From: Clarkia xantiana subsp. parviflora
Taxonomy: Eukaryota; Streptophyta; Magnoliopsida; Myrtales; Onagraceae
NCBI GenBank assembly: GCA_036873135.1
Contig: JAPTYO010000008.1
Span: forward strand, 36,094,819 to 36,158,818
Length of the DNA stretch: 64,000 nt
Direction: 5' to 3'
The notes beneath the pieces are model-generated. The model was not told the origin of the DNA and did no database searches. It saw only the letters and a list, made by a program, of their open reading frames with translations. A program made the position numbers and the translations under genes. Positions 23,476 to 34,829 of this stretch are shown one piece after another. Every line of letters begins with the position of its first letter. The first letter of the stretch is position 1.

Positions 23476-24994
23476 TGATGGGTTTTGATATAGCCGTTAG
23501 GCCCATTAACGACGACTAAACGGCGAAGTAGGCCCACTGGGCCCCAAACAAGGCTTAGAAGACCAAGGTCGGTCCCGATATATGAGCTGAACGCTCCCGA
23601 TGATATGCCTTTAAGTAGGCCATGATGATATGTCTTTAAGTAGGCCCCGATGATATGCCTTTAAGTAGGCCCCGATATTGAATCCCTGAGAAGATTGGCC
23701 CTGTCCAGATGACGAGAGGCCCCGAGCGGTGACCAAAGGAGATAACTCTGGAGCAGTGGCGGATGCTTTCATTATAATGTGGTTACGAACGTAACCACAT
23801 TATCGAGTATTTTTATTGAGACCCTAGGTTTATTCCTGAAGAAAATTATGTCCCGATCCTCATTATTTTGTTGTAAGATCCACATTATTTTAGTGTGAGA
23901 GAATGAGCCCTCATTAATATTTTGTAAGACTTCATTATTATTTTGTAACATTATTATTATTCAATCCATTCGGAAAAAAAGTTCATCAATTTTAAATTTG
24001 GGTCTTTTCACTTAAATAGTATGTTTGTACGTTTTATTAATCATCACTCTTTTGTTAAACTATAAATTTTAGTTACTCTAGCCTAATGTATTATAATATG
24101 AGGTTCAATAAGAACAAATATATAAACCATAAAATATGTTTGAAAAAATGGTTTTTAGTACCAATATGTTTTAAAATATACAACATGTTTCAAAACAATG
24201 GTAATTGATACTCTTTTCAATCACTCATCCAAATTTGTCGTCAAATACGTTTTAAACTTACAAAATTAGCCAAATATTTTTCTAAATATCTAAATCAAGA
24301 TCTAATAACTTGTATAAGTTTTATAATAGTGTATTGACTCGATTGAGATTTAATTGACCCACAAATGGTTCTAGTCTAATTTGACTAAATTGTAACATTT
24401 GCACAAGCAAGTACGATTTATTTGTGCTTAGTTAATATTGTTCATTTGAAAAGTATTTAACAACAATTTTGAATAAGAAGTTGAAGAAAGTACTAATTTT
24501 CATTATTTTAAAACATGTATTTTTACCCCAAAAAAAAAATCTTAAAGAAGTTGTTAATTTTCAAAAAACAATTTTACATAACGTAACCACATTATGAACC
24601 TTCTGGATCCGCCACTGCTCTGGAGTCCCCGACTTCCGTCGGGACTTGCTACCAGAGCACGAGGCCGAGAAATACGCCCACTATCAACATAGTGGGGAAG
24701 TGGCCGGAAAAGACGGAACGTGGGTTACTGGCCGAGATAAGCGGAACGTGGCAGTTATTCCAACAGGTAACTGAGGTAACCCCTCCCCTATATAAAGGAA
24801 GGAGTTACCTCAGGATTGATATGTTCAGATACTTACATACTAATACTTGCTTGCCTGCATCGAGATACTCATTTAAGCATCGGAGAGGGATTCTGGGTCA
24901 CCGCCCGGTCTATCCCCTTCTTGCAGGATTACTTGGAGCGAAGGAGTTCAGACTTTCGTCAAGAACGTACCGGAGTTCCAACCGTGATCCAACA
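23476..24994 (+). repeat. 3' LTR of element 1 with hAT insertion
   Basis: The LTR starts TGATGGGTTTTGATA and ends CCAACA, as the 5' LTR does. Without the 864 bp hAT element and its 8 bp duplication it is 647 bp; an 18 bp segment present in the 5' LTR is missing near 23565. Confidence 0.93.
23754..24617. mobile_element. Non-autonomous hAT element, 864 bp, inside the 3' LTR
   Basis: The ends are CAGTGGCGGAT and ATCCGCCACTG, perfect 11-bp terminal inverted repeats. The flanking 8-bp duplication CTCTGGAG lies at 23746-23753 and 24618-24625; the uninterrupted 5' LTR has this sequence once. The subterminal motif ATAATGTGGTTACG is also inverted at both ends. The interior is AT-rich with no ORF. Length, TIR and 8-bp duplication identify the hAT superfamily. 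Confidence 0.95.
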
Positions 24995-25551
24995 GGGAAC
25001 GGCTGTCGGCCGACGATGTTTGGCACCAGCGGGACTTGAGCGGGAGGAAGATGAAAAAAAAAAAACATTTTTTTTTTCTATAAAGCACAAAAAACGAAAT
25101 TGCACGGATTCCGCGACAGAGTGTATTATTATTGTTGTGGTGTTTTTTCTGTGTTTTCTTTACAATGTAACCCTAGACCCCTATTTATACTAAAAACCTA
25201 GCCTAGTTACCGATAAAATTTAAATAAAAAATTGCTAACAGATAATTATTCTAGAGAATATTCCTAAGGATATATATCTTTACAGATAATTATTTTTTGA
25301 ATAAAAAATAATATCCGGAGATAAATATCTTACAGATAATTTTCTAAAAATAAAAAAACTAATTATTATATATATATTTTTTTAAATATTCCGAAAATAT
25401 TAAATATATTCGAAATAATTTAAAATATATTTTATAATAATTTTCCTAATGTGCCCTTGAGCATTTTTGGAGACTTTTTGGCTTGACGCGTCCGAAATTT
25501 GACATATCATGTGTAACGTCGTTACGTCCGGGTCAAAATCGAGTGTTTACA
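24995..25551 (-). mobile_element. 5' part of the long GC-rich LTR
   Basis: On the minus strand this begins TGTAAACACTC at 25551 and includes a TATA box (GTATAAATAGGG, about 25171-25183) and a GC-rich end that continues at 15375 across element 1. Right of 25551 stands GTTTGCCCCTC, which on the minus strand is a polypurine tract (GAGGGGCAAAC) directly before the LTR. Confidence 0.55.
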
Positions 25552-26030
25552 GTTTGCCCCTCTTTGGACGGACTCCCGTAGAACGTGTTCGAAGGGGTTT
25601 GTCCAAAGACGAAGAAACACTGATTTTGACCAGAAAGTATATTCTCTTCCAATTCTTCGAAGTCTTCAAGGTGGCTCGTATGCTTATTCTGGTGCGGAAA
25701 CGATAAAACCTCTGTCGGCGGGACGCCTGTTGGCGGTGCCTCCATTAGCGATGCAGAAAGTAAAGCCTCCAGTGGCGGTGCGGTAAAGAAGAGCCTCCAG
25801 TGGCGGTGCGGAAAAGTAAAGCCTCGGTCGACGGGGCCCCTATTGGCGGTGCCTCCGTTGGCGGTGCAGAAAGTAAAGCCTCCAGTGGCGATACGATGTG
25901 GAGGACCTCTAATCAACGAACTCCCTTACCTGAGCTCTCTTTTATGGAGTTGGAGTGGTTGCGAACGGCTATTAACAAAAGTAACCATTTGATCACATTG
26001 TGCAAATAATAAGTAACTAAACAATATATT
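25552..26030 (-). mobile_element. Polypurine-side internal fragment with GGCGGTGC-type repeats
   Basis: This begins with the polypurine tract next to the LTR. Between about 25705 and 25895 it holds degenerate copies of a unit like AAAGCCTCCAGTGGCGGTGC. No ORF with recognisable content. It is probably the 3' internal end of the same large gypsy family. Confidence 0.45.
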
Positions 26031-26036
26031 AACCCA

Positions 26037-27083
26037 TAGTTATATATATTTCTATATATTAATGTGAATCTATCATAATGTTCCCAATTACAGATATATT
26101 GTTACTTTGATTAAAAAATTAAAATATGGTAAACAATATTGGTGATAGTTTTGGCCGAAATTTTGTTGCTTGGAGACCAAGAAATTAAAAAAAAAATTAC
26201 TAAAATTTTCGGCACACACACATATTTGGGAACAAGTGGTCAAATTTAAAGATCAAATTTTAATAAGATCTACAAACCAATGTTTGATTTTTGATAAATA
26301 TCATCCTTTTCTTGAAGATCATGAACATCAAATTTCCTAAGAACATCAAAATTTCTGACCACCATAAACCCTGAAATTCGAGAATTTTAAAATTCCTTTT
26401 TAAAATTTTCAGTCCAAAGATTTAAATTTTCAAGAACACCAATTTATCAAAATCATGAACTCCTAACACAGGCTCTGATGCCACTGTTAGATTACGGCGA
26501 GTAATGACTACGGATACTAAATCATGTTACATGCTATTAATCGAAATTATGCAGCAGAAGATTCGCACATACCTCAAAAGATGTCCGTAATCCCAAGATC
26601 CTTCATGCATGGAGTTCACGATCCTCTGGTCGGCACCCGTAGAGGTTCTGGTTAAGGAAGCCCTACGCGGTATGTTCTCCACAGCAAAGCCTCTGATCGA
26701 TTTTTGGCAGGGGACAGTTCTCTGGAGTGTTTGCTAGAAAGCAAATTGGCACACCCTTTGGTGGGGAGTGGTTCGGCCGAATATAGGTGTTTCTGGGGGA
26801 GGGTTTTCTCTCAAAACACCACTTAAAGGGAATTGTGATTCACCCTTTATAAAATCCCTAACTCCTCATATATATAAGAGGAGTAAAGTGGACAAAAGTC
26901 CACTTTACCCCTACTAGGTATTTCAGCCGGCCACATGTATAGGGAGGCCCAATTTTGGGCCTCTCATGTCAATTGGGATTTAGGTCTGGTCTAATTCCAT
27001 AATATGACATTTACCCATTTAACTTTGGTAACATAAACATATAATGGGCTTCCATTTACGACGTCCATCGTCATATGCTTATA
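26037..27083 (-). mobile_element. Copia-type fragment: 5' LTR (26485-27083) and start of internal region
   Basis: On the minus strand, an LTR (27083-26485) is followed by the primer-binding site TGGCATCAGAGCCTGTG (complement of 26467-26483), of the initiator-Met type usual for copia elements, and by ~430 bp of internal sequence. The same arrangement recurs at 31517-32567, and the LTR family again at 54847-55437. The LTR outer end is TA, not CA. No gag ORF survives. Confidence 0.7.
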
Positions 27084-28104
27084 TTCCTAATTTGTGGGAT
27101 GTCAATTTACCTATAAATAGACCCAGGTACTATGTAAAAAAAGGACACATAAAAAAATCAGAATAAAACATTATTTATTTTAAAAGCGTGAAATTTTGTC
27201 TTCTACTCTCCCAATTTCTTGCGGTGGCCATTGTAGAATCTACTGCCCATCTGCCCGCCAGAAGTTAGAGCTCCGCCGCTCGCCCGGCGGCCGGCCCCTC
27301 GGGATCACGCCGCTCCACCCGCAGCTCGCCCCGCCTGAACAGTCTGACTCGCCGGAGCTCGTTTTCTGGCCGTGTGTGCTGCTGTCTTCTGTGTCGGAGC
27401 CTCTGTCTGTGATTCGCCCGCTCCATCCGTCTCTGCCGGTGCCACCACGTCGCCGTCGTCCCGGAGCCTTGGTCCTCGTCGTTGCCCGCTCCTCGTCGTC
27501 GTCCCATTATCCTTGCCGACGCCTGGTGTCATCCAACCGAAGGTGAGTTTCCTGTCCCTCTGCTAATTTAACTTTTTTTATTGATATTATTACTATTTTA
27601 TTATTTTCTGTCAATATTATTATTATCATTATTATTATTATTATTATAATTATTATTATTATTATTAGTATTAGTATATCATGTTAATTAGGTAGTTTAA
27701 ATGTAGGTTAATTAGATAGCATGATTTGTATATACGTATGACATGCAATTATTAAATTATATCGTGATTTTGAGCATGTATATTTTTGTTTAGATTTTAT
27801 CTCGATTAGGAGTATTAGATACTTAATAGTTTTTTTTAGGTGTAAATTGGTGATTAATAATAATTCGTGTATGAAAATTATTTTAATTTTGATATCATTA
27901 GGATAATTCGACTTAACGTATGTTTAAACTTTAAAATTGGCAAATTGGTTAATTAAGTACCGAAATGGCGTGATTATAATTTTTTTTAATTCGTAACGGA
28001 ACCCCCGAACTCAATTTTGGATCGCATACCGGTTAATATGCTTAAGTGTTTAATTCGTTGTTCACCTAGGTAATTTAGGTTTCTAGTTAGCCGTAATTAA
28101 CTAG
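27084..28104 (+). mobile_element. Truncated long GC-rich LTR, plus orientation
   Basis: This contains TATAAATAGA (about 27112), a GC-rich block (27190-27545), an (ATT)n-rich stretch (27600-27665) and a terminal part homologous, inverted, to 14311-14440. AAG|GTGAGTTT at about 27540 resembles a splice donor at the end of the GC-rich block. The 5' end is cut by the copia fragment. Confidence 0.5.
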
Positions 28105-28180
28105 TGGCGACTCTTTTAAAATTCCATGCGTTTTTTAAAACATTATCGCCTTAGGTTAGATTTGGGTCTGGCAAGTTACA
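28105..28180 (+). mobile_element. Primer-binding site and leader (inverted copy of 14230-14310)
   Basis: TGGCGACTCTTTTAAAATTCC starts here at TGGCGACTC and is followed by ATCGCCTTAGGTTAGAT, the same leader as at 14230-14310 in the other orientation. Nothing recognisable of the internal coding region follows. Confidence 0.5.
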
Positions 28181-28515
28181 AAACCAATTAAAAATCATAT
28201 TGGTGACATGACAAAAATGTAGGTTATTTACCAAATAGGTATCCCAATTATATAGAAATATAGATACATAGATAGATATTCTCTATTTCATATTCATATT
28301 CCCTGTTATTTATTTCTTATTTCCTATTCTACGAATCAAACATGCTCTCACCCAGACCCGGCTTAAGGCCTAATCCACTAAGGCTAGGGCTTTATGCCTC
28401 AAATTTAATAGGCCTCACATTTCTAGTTAGTGTTAAGTCAAATTTTATTAAATACATTACATTTTCTATACTTGACATAAAAGCATATGTAACTCAGCGT
28501 ATTGGAACTTGGAAG

Positions 28516-29347
28516 CAGTGTTATCAGAACTGGACCGGGCACCGAACCAGGGAGGCACCGGTTCACGGCTCGTCCGGGTTGAACCGGTTCGAACCTGGTT
28601 CGGCCGTTGCTGTATTTTTTTTTTTATTATTATAAAAAAATCTCATTCCTTTCACTCCCCTCCCCATCTCTCTCCCTCTGTAACACCACATCTCTCTCTC
28701 TCACCGCCACATCTCCCTCTCAATTGAAATAATTATTTCTCGGACAAAAGGACGAAGAAGAACCTGGAGACATACAAGATCGGTCAAGGCTATGGGTTCA
28801 TCTTTAAGGTACTGAAGTAAGTGCATCCTGACATCGGGTCTCTCCCCTCTCTCTCCCTCCCTCCCTCCCTCCTAATATTCTCTGCAAAATTGATTCTGAG
28901 GAAAAAAGGAAGGTTGTTGGTTGTTTCTTGCTGTTGTGAGGTAAAACCAAACAAGTTTTGTTTCTTCTCTAGATTTTGCCATTTAGGTTGTTGGAAAATT
29001 GATTGATACACTCTTTTTCTTTCCATCACCTCCCTGTCCCCAACCCTCTACGCTTCCTCCTTTCCATCTCCTCCCTTTCCCCTTCCCCTCTTCTTCATTT
29101 CCTTCCTCTCCGATGTCTTTAGAAACCCTAATTAAGTAATTGATTTTTTTTTTTAAATGTTTTGGACTGAACCGGTGGACTGGCGAACCGCCCAATCCGT
29201 TCAGAATCGGTCGGTTCGTAAAAAAAAACTTGCTAACGAACCGGGTTCGCTTACATCCTCCGGATTTACTTGAAGCGGACCGTTAGAAGCACAGTTCCGG
29301 TTCAAAACCGGTCGGACTGCCAGTCCGGTCCGGTTCTGTTAACACTG
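28516..29347. mobile_element. Non-autonomous hAT element, 832 bp
   Basis: Terminal inverted repeats are CAGTGTTATCAGAACTGGACC at the left and, as reverse complement, CAGTGTTAACAGAACCGGAC at the right. The 8-bp duplication CTTGGAAG lies at 28508-28515 and 29348-29355. Both ends are dense in AACCGGTTC-type motifs, inverted relative to each other, a usual hAT subterminal pattern. The CT-rich middle has no ORF. Confidence 0.95.
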
Positions 29348-29538
29348 CTTGGAAGTCCGTCTATTTCAAGTTTTCTTCTTTTTGCCATAATTATCTCCTT
29401 ATTTTTGTCAAATTAAATGATAATCGACATTAAAATGATTATTACTCTACAATCAATTTAACTACTCATTTTTTCTTACAATAATCAACTACCTAAATAA
29501 ATTTAAATATATTGGCAAAAAAAATGTAATTAACATTT

Positions 29539-30614
29539 GGGTTAATACATAGTTTAGTTACCTATGTTTGCCAATGTGACCATTTGGTTCAAACGTGTGT
29601 GCTTTAGTCACCTACGTTTACAAACGTGATCATTTAGTTACACTAAGATCAAATGTCCAAAATAATATTTTCATATCAGAGTGATAAAAAGAAGTCTTGA
29701 ACTGCATTTGTTGGCAAGAGTGAAATACTTGAACATGGAGAAAACGCCATATTCGAAGGAAATCATCCCTTACTACTTTGTCAAAATTTGTTCATTTGAC
29801 ATAATCATAAATAGTGGTACCAGAATATAAATTCGCAATGGCTTAATACTATTTTTTTTTAAAAAAATTGAGCAGTCTCAACTCAATTGCCGACAAATGA
29901 AATCCAGACCTTAATTTCTCAATCTGTGAGGCAGGTAAGCTCTTTTCTTGGACAACCTTAATTCAACATGTCTAGTCTGTTCCTATTTTTTCTTCAAGCA
30001 AGAATTTCATGCCCAGGCATATGATCTCTCTTGCATGTATCGATGGAACCCATAGTGCTTACAAAATGTAGTGCTACCACCAAATAAGTGAAGTATGTGA
30101 TTGTTTGCTAGTAGTTGGAATTTAAAGTCTCCAAGTCAAAATCTCAACATCGTTTCTTTAAGGATGAGATTTTCAGTGAACTCCCTAAGACACCGAGAAT
30201 CGTCCTTGTTGCAGGCACAACTATGTCTCTAACATAGCACTTCTTGAAAAAGGCAAATGTATCATTTAATTGTAGATCTGCAGAAGCAGAGTTAGCTATT
30301 GCACATGCTGTTAATGTTGAGAAAACAATTGCAGATCGATCAAACATCATACTTGTTTTATCATTTTATGATTTATGACTTTGATAAAGAACACGGCGAA
30401 GAAAAAAGAACATGAATTGATTAAATATAAGGGCAAAAATGTCAATTTGTAACCATTTAATCACATTAGATCAAACATAAGTAACTAAAGAAAACAAGTT
30501 TAAACCATTTAATCATATTTCGAAACGTATGTAACCAAAAAATCACGCAAAAAAACAAAAGTAACCATTCTATCACATTGGGTAAACATAAGTAGCCAAA
30601 TGATGTATTAACCC
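29539..30614. mobile_element. Non-autonomous Mutator-like element (MULE), 1076 bp
   Basis: Long terminal inverted repeats start GGGTTAATACAT at the left and end ATGTATTAACCC at the right, with further similarity inward (CCAATGTGA and TCACATTGG). The 9-bp duplication TTAACATTT lies at 29530-29538 and 30615-30623. These are MULE hallmarks. Part of the interior is also present in the copy at 46524-46562 plus 53655-54312, where it reads as a 74-codon ORF of unknown content, possibly a captured fragment. Confidence 0.88.
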
Positions 30615-31219
30615 TTAACATTTTCTAAGTTACTTTATTTTTTTTTTTTTTTGCCATTACTCTTACTTTAATTAGTGCCAAATCTATCTCATTATCTAAT
30701 AATAATAACTAAACCTACTTTCTGTCTACTAGTACATCCTATCATTAACTAAATGTTTCTGACGATTTTTTTTTTTAATTTCTTATAAATTTCTAATTCG
30801 TTTTAATGAAAGTACTATACAATCCTGGGTTCGAACACTATTTGGCACAATTTTAATTTCAAGTTTTCTCCTTTTTGCGATAATTATCTTTTTTTTAAAG
30901 TATTAAATGATAATCAACATTAAAATCATAATTGCCTTACAATTAATTAGCTACTTAATTTTTTTTTTGCCAATAATCAACTACCTAATTAAATTTAAAT
31001 ATAATTAACATATTCTAAGTTACTATAAATTTTTTTTTTTTTTTTTTGCCAAATCTTACTTTAATTATTATGTCAAATTTATCTCATTATCTGATAATAA
31101 TAACTAAACCGACTTTCTACCTACTAAGTATATTCTAACAATAACTTAGTGTTAGCATATGGTGACTGGGCGCCGTAATTGGTAGCCCATTAATATGTAT
31201 ACGTTACCTAAGAAATTGG
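29937..31219 (+). repeat. Segmental duplication, copy 1
   Basis: From AAGCTCTTTTCTTGG to the end of the LTR fragment at about 31219, this matches 46524-46562 joined to 53655-54915. In this copy the TCTAG site is empty, whereas copy 2 carries element 4 there. Internally, about 30625-30760 and 31010-31150 are also similar to one another. Confidence 0.85.
31150..31219 (+). mobile_element. Truncated copia LTR start
   Basis: This starts TGTTAGCATATGGTGACTGG after CTTAG, exactly as the solo LTR at 54847, and loses similarity after about 70 bp. Confidence 0.8.
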
Positions 31220-31516
31220 GTAAATGTTTAATTATGAAAATAATTTCCAATATTAAAAAAAAATATATATATTTCGGCCACCACAATTATATATATATAT
31301 TTATTGCTAAAATTCTATCTATAAGATTAAATCAATCAACAATATATATATATATATATATATGTAAAATCGACTACTATATATAATATATATATTTATT
31401 TATTTTCAATATCTTTAATAGGGTAACAAATATACTGACAATATATTTTCTCAATCTTTTAGGCAATAAAATCTATCAATAATACTTTAACCCTATTAAA
31501 TATTTAGATATATTGA
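31220..31516. repeat. AT-rich spacer with (TA)n
   Basis: Low-complexity AT-rich DNA, including a TA dinucleotide run at about 31341-31362. No gene is seen. Confidence 0.7.
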
Positions 31517-32567
31517 TGGTGATATATATTTCTATATATTTATGTGAATCTATCCTAATGTTCCCAATTATAGATATTGGTACCTTAATTAAAAATTAAA
31601 ATATGGTAAACAATATTATTTTAATAATGTGGCCGAAATTTTATCCCTTTGGTGTCTAAAAAATTTACCTTGTATTTTACCTAGTGTTTCGGCACAAACA
31701 CCAAAATTGGGAACAAGTGGTCAAATTTTAAGATCAAATTTTAATAAGATCTACCATCCAATGTTTGATTTTGATAAATATTACACTTTTCTTGAAGATC
31801 ATGAACATCAATTTAACCAAGAACATGGAAATTTCGGACCTATCATGAAACCCTTAAAAAATCGAAATTTTAAATCTTTTCACTTTAAAATTTTCATTCC
31901 AAAATTAAAAATTTCAAGAACACCAATTTATCAAAATCATGAACTCCTTAACACAGGCTCTGATACCACTGTTAGATTACGGGGAGTAATCACTACGGAT
32001 ACTAAAACAAGGTACATGCCAGTAATTAGAATTACGCAGCGGAAGTTTCACAAATACCTTTAGAATGATCTGTAGACCCAAGATCTTCTCTGGAGGGAGT
32101 TCACGATCCTCCGGTCGGGACCCGTAAAGGTTCTTGTTAGAGAAGCCCTACGTGGTGCAAGCTCCACAGCAAAGACTGATCGATTCTTGGCACGGGGACA
32201 GATCTCTGGAGAGTTTGCTCGAAGGCAAATTGGCACACCCTTGGTGAGGGATATGGGGTTCGGCCAAAACTAGGTGTCAAGGGGGGAGGGTTTTTCCCCT
32301 AAAACACTCTAATGAGGGACTTGTGATTAACCCTAAAAATCCCCTAACACCTCTTATTTATAGGAGTAAAGTGGACAAAAGTCCACTTCACCCACCTTTC
32401 ATATATCGGCCGACCTATGTAATTAGGGAGGCTCAATTTTGGGCCTCCCATGTCAATTGGGATTTGAGTCTAGCTCAATTACCCTATTGTGACATTTACC
32501 CAAGTTCATTAGGTAAACTATACATATTATGGGCTACCAATTACGACGCCCATCACCATATGCTTAC
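31517..32567 (-). mobile_element. Copia-type fragment: 5' LTR (31970-32567) and start of internal region
   Basis: The LTR is TG...CA in both directions; its orientation is given by the primer-binding site TGGTATCAGAGCCTGTG (complement of 31952-31968), which is complementary to initiator tRNA-Met, and by a minus-strand TATA box near 32353. About 450 bp of internal sequence follow to the left and match 26037-26484. The 144-codon plus-strand ORF here runs against the element and is not a gene. Confidence 0.75.
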
Positions 32568-32570
32568 ATG

Positions 32571-33086
32571 ACATTAGTGGATGAATATGGCAATCTCAAA
32601 ACCCGTCAGGGGATTAGAGGCCTTGAGGATCGGAGAGCTTGTAAGGTGATATTGGCAGCCCTAGACAAAGAGGTTGCAGAGGACTTCAAACTCAGCTACA
32701 GTGCTCTTCAGCTCTAGGCTGCCCTTAAACTCCGTTACGGTAAACGGAGGGTAGCGGAAGCTAGAAAAGTATTGTTAGAGTATGTTGCCTTACTTTCCCA
32801 AGATGCTGGCGTAAAAACCACGTCGGATCTTCAGGACAAAAGATCCAATTGGAAGAAAGTACTCAATATAGCACAGAGATACTCGTTATCATGGTTAGCT
32901 GACGACAAAGGATTGGGTTACTTAATCAAATCGAATAGGTTTACCATGGTCTTATTTTCCGAAAGCAACCAAAAGGAGCCGGAAGGTTCCATTGTGCACC
33001 ACCGCAAGAGATCGAGGGAATCAGCAGAGGGAACGGGATCAAATCGGTCCTTAAACGAGATCCAGTGCACAAACACTGTTGATTAG
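32571..33086 (+). pseudogene. Possible copia gag fragment, interrupted
   Basis: One plus frame is open from about 32529 to 33086 except for TAG at 32715-32717. It reads CKVILAALDKEVAEDFKLSY and then ALKLRYGKRRVAEARKVLLE, which recalls the UBN2-type gag of copia elements by residue pattern. It lacks a zinc knuckle. It lies upstream of, and in the same orientation as, the copia pol remnant, consistent with one decayed element. I am not certain of the family. Confidence 0.4.
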
Positions 33087-34253
33087 TGCCCTAACAGGTA
33101 CACCTCGTTAGCCACATATATAAAGTCGTTAAAGTTTTATATGACTAATGTCTCTTGATGAAATTCACTTGTGAATATTTCTTTCAGGATCGTTGGTCGA
33201 GTTGGCAGCAGTTTTCCTTGCAGCTTTACCTTTATCTTTGTCGAAAATCTTAAAACAGACCAACTGTTGTTGATTCTCTTATTTGTTTATTTTAATGTTT
33301 GAATTTTGGTTGGTTAAGATTCGGATTTATTGTATAAAGTAGTTTCCATTCAACTTGAAATGAGATCTACTTGTCAAAATTAATCGACCCAATAAAACCG
33401 GATCAATCCGAAACTAAGTTAAAACCGGAATATCCACCAAGATGGTCGGATCAAACATGAATACTCACACTCATTCATCTAAATATCGCGGAACGTCGAA
33501 ATACCATTAATATCCATTGATTGCTTAGTTCTAAGGGCGGACCAATTGATTTCTTTCTCATTTGTTAGTACTCCATTATATGATATATTATGTAATGATG
33601 AACATGTTTGACACCGATTAAATTGATTGAATTTTGGAAATGAAACGATTTAAACCATGGGTTAAACCTGGAATAGGCGACACAGGCGCGTGTACCTCGA
33701 AAGATGGAACACATCGCTTTCAAAGTACAAATTAAATGATGAAGTGTAAATGAATGCTGAATTTTTCATTAGCCTCCCTCCATTGGGGAATAATTCATTC
33801 AATACTTACACGATGAAAATAGGTATGCTTCATAAGCTACCACGAACTCGTATAGTAAAAAATGACGCATAAGGTGAAAGCCCATTGCATAGTTCAAAGA
33901 TGACAAAGTCTTTGGGATGAATTAGCCAATGAAAATGATGATGCCGGTAAAATGACTCTCCCACTAAATGCCTTGAGCGAGAAGTTTGGCAAGACATTCA
34001 CATCGATAACACACTTCATCGACAAAATCGGTCAAACACGACGCCATAAAAGCTAAAAGGAATGATAATGAATTAATTCTTATCATCATGCGACATTAAC
34101 ATGCGCGTTAAACAAGTATTTGGACCGAGAGTATGATGACTACTCTTAGAGGATACATGTTTAAATTAGCTTGTGATAATGGTGTCGTGGTCGAACATGA
34201 CGCGTTACACGTCTTGATGACAAATTTTCAACGCTTGGTGAGATATAACAGAT
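33087..34253 (+). other. Presumed decayed interior of the copia element
   Basis: There are no long ORFs. By position this would be the protease and integrase region, but I could not identify either. Confidence 0.3.
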
Positions 34254-34829
34254 TAAGTCTTGATCGAATTGGAGCAGGATAACGATGATAGTCAGGTCCC
34301 ACTTACTTCGAGTGGGAGATTTGAGGCAGCAATGCAAGTGAATGAAATGGTAAATGAAGATGGGGACATTTTCATAGTAAATACAGTGGGAAGACACAAA
34401 CCTACCACACAAATCACTGTTGCTGCATGTGCGAATCAAGTTGAACCTGATAATCACGTTGCCAAGCCGCTGGATGAAAATCCAATAATGCCACAACTAC
34501 CCATTGTTCCCAGTGGTTCAGAGACCGAGAGGTCGTCCAAGAAAAGTTGTAGGTCAAGGTTCCAGCACTGCCCTTGTTCCCAGTGGGAGTGATGCTCCGC
34601 TAGAAAGCATTATTCCGAGTGGGAGCAATGTTAAGACTCAAGATGGGATTAACGAGCCTAGACAAAGTCAAAGGCATCGAACTTCTCCCAAGAAGTAGCC
34701 CATCGAGAAGGGTGAAATCTTTACCCTAACTTCTGTTTAAGAACCAGTGACGGTTCAACAAACGTTGAAAAGACCTCATGCGAAGGAATGGAGGAAGGCA
34801 ATGTAGGAATAGATCTCCTCAGTGAAAGC
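34254..34829 (+). pseudogene. Copia pol remnant, part 1 (integrase-RT linker and RT start)
   Basis: Two overlapping plus frames, shifted near 34500-34550, encode the Ser/Pro-rich linker before copia RT (RPRGRPRKVVGQG, then EPRQSQRHRTSPKK) and the RT start (LKRPHAKEWRKAM). Two stops follow, then ISSVKA, at which element 2 is inserted. The reading resumes at 45056 after the duplicated AAAGC. Confidence 0.75.

Larger units (their letters stand above)
15376..24994 (+). mobile_element. Element 1: Tat-type Ty3/gypsy LTR retrotransposon, 9.6 kb
   Basis: LTRs lie at 15376-16040 and 23476-24994, flanked by the 5-bp duplication GGGAA (15371-15375 and 24995-24999). Both LTRs start TG and end CA. A primer-binding site TTGGTGTCGTCTGTGGG begins at 16041, and a G-rich polypurine tract precedes the 3' LTR. 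Order on the plus strand: gag, protease, a fragment of reverse transcriptase fused by deletion to the integrase C-terminus, and a minisatellite. A spliced gene on the minus strand then occupies the region up to the 3' LTR. By eye the LTRs differ at about 18 positions plus one 18 bp indel, so insertion is not very recent. All coding regions carry stops or frameshifts. Confidence 0.93.

Noticed and set aside
31629..32063. 144-codon plus-strand ORF
   Set aside because: It runs opposite to the copia fragment, crosses the primer-binding site into the LTR, and is not kept open in the second copy at 26037-26900.
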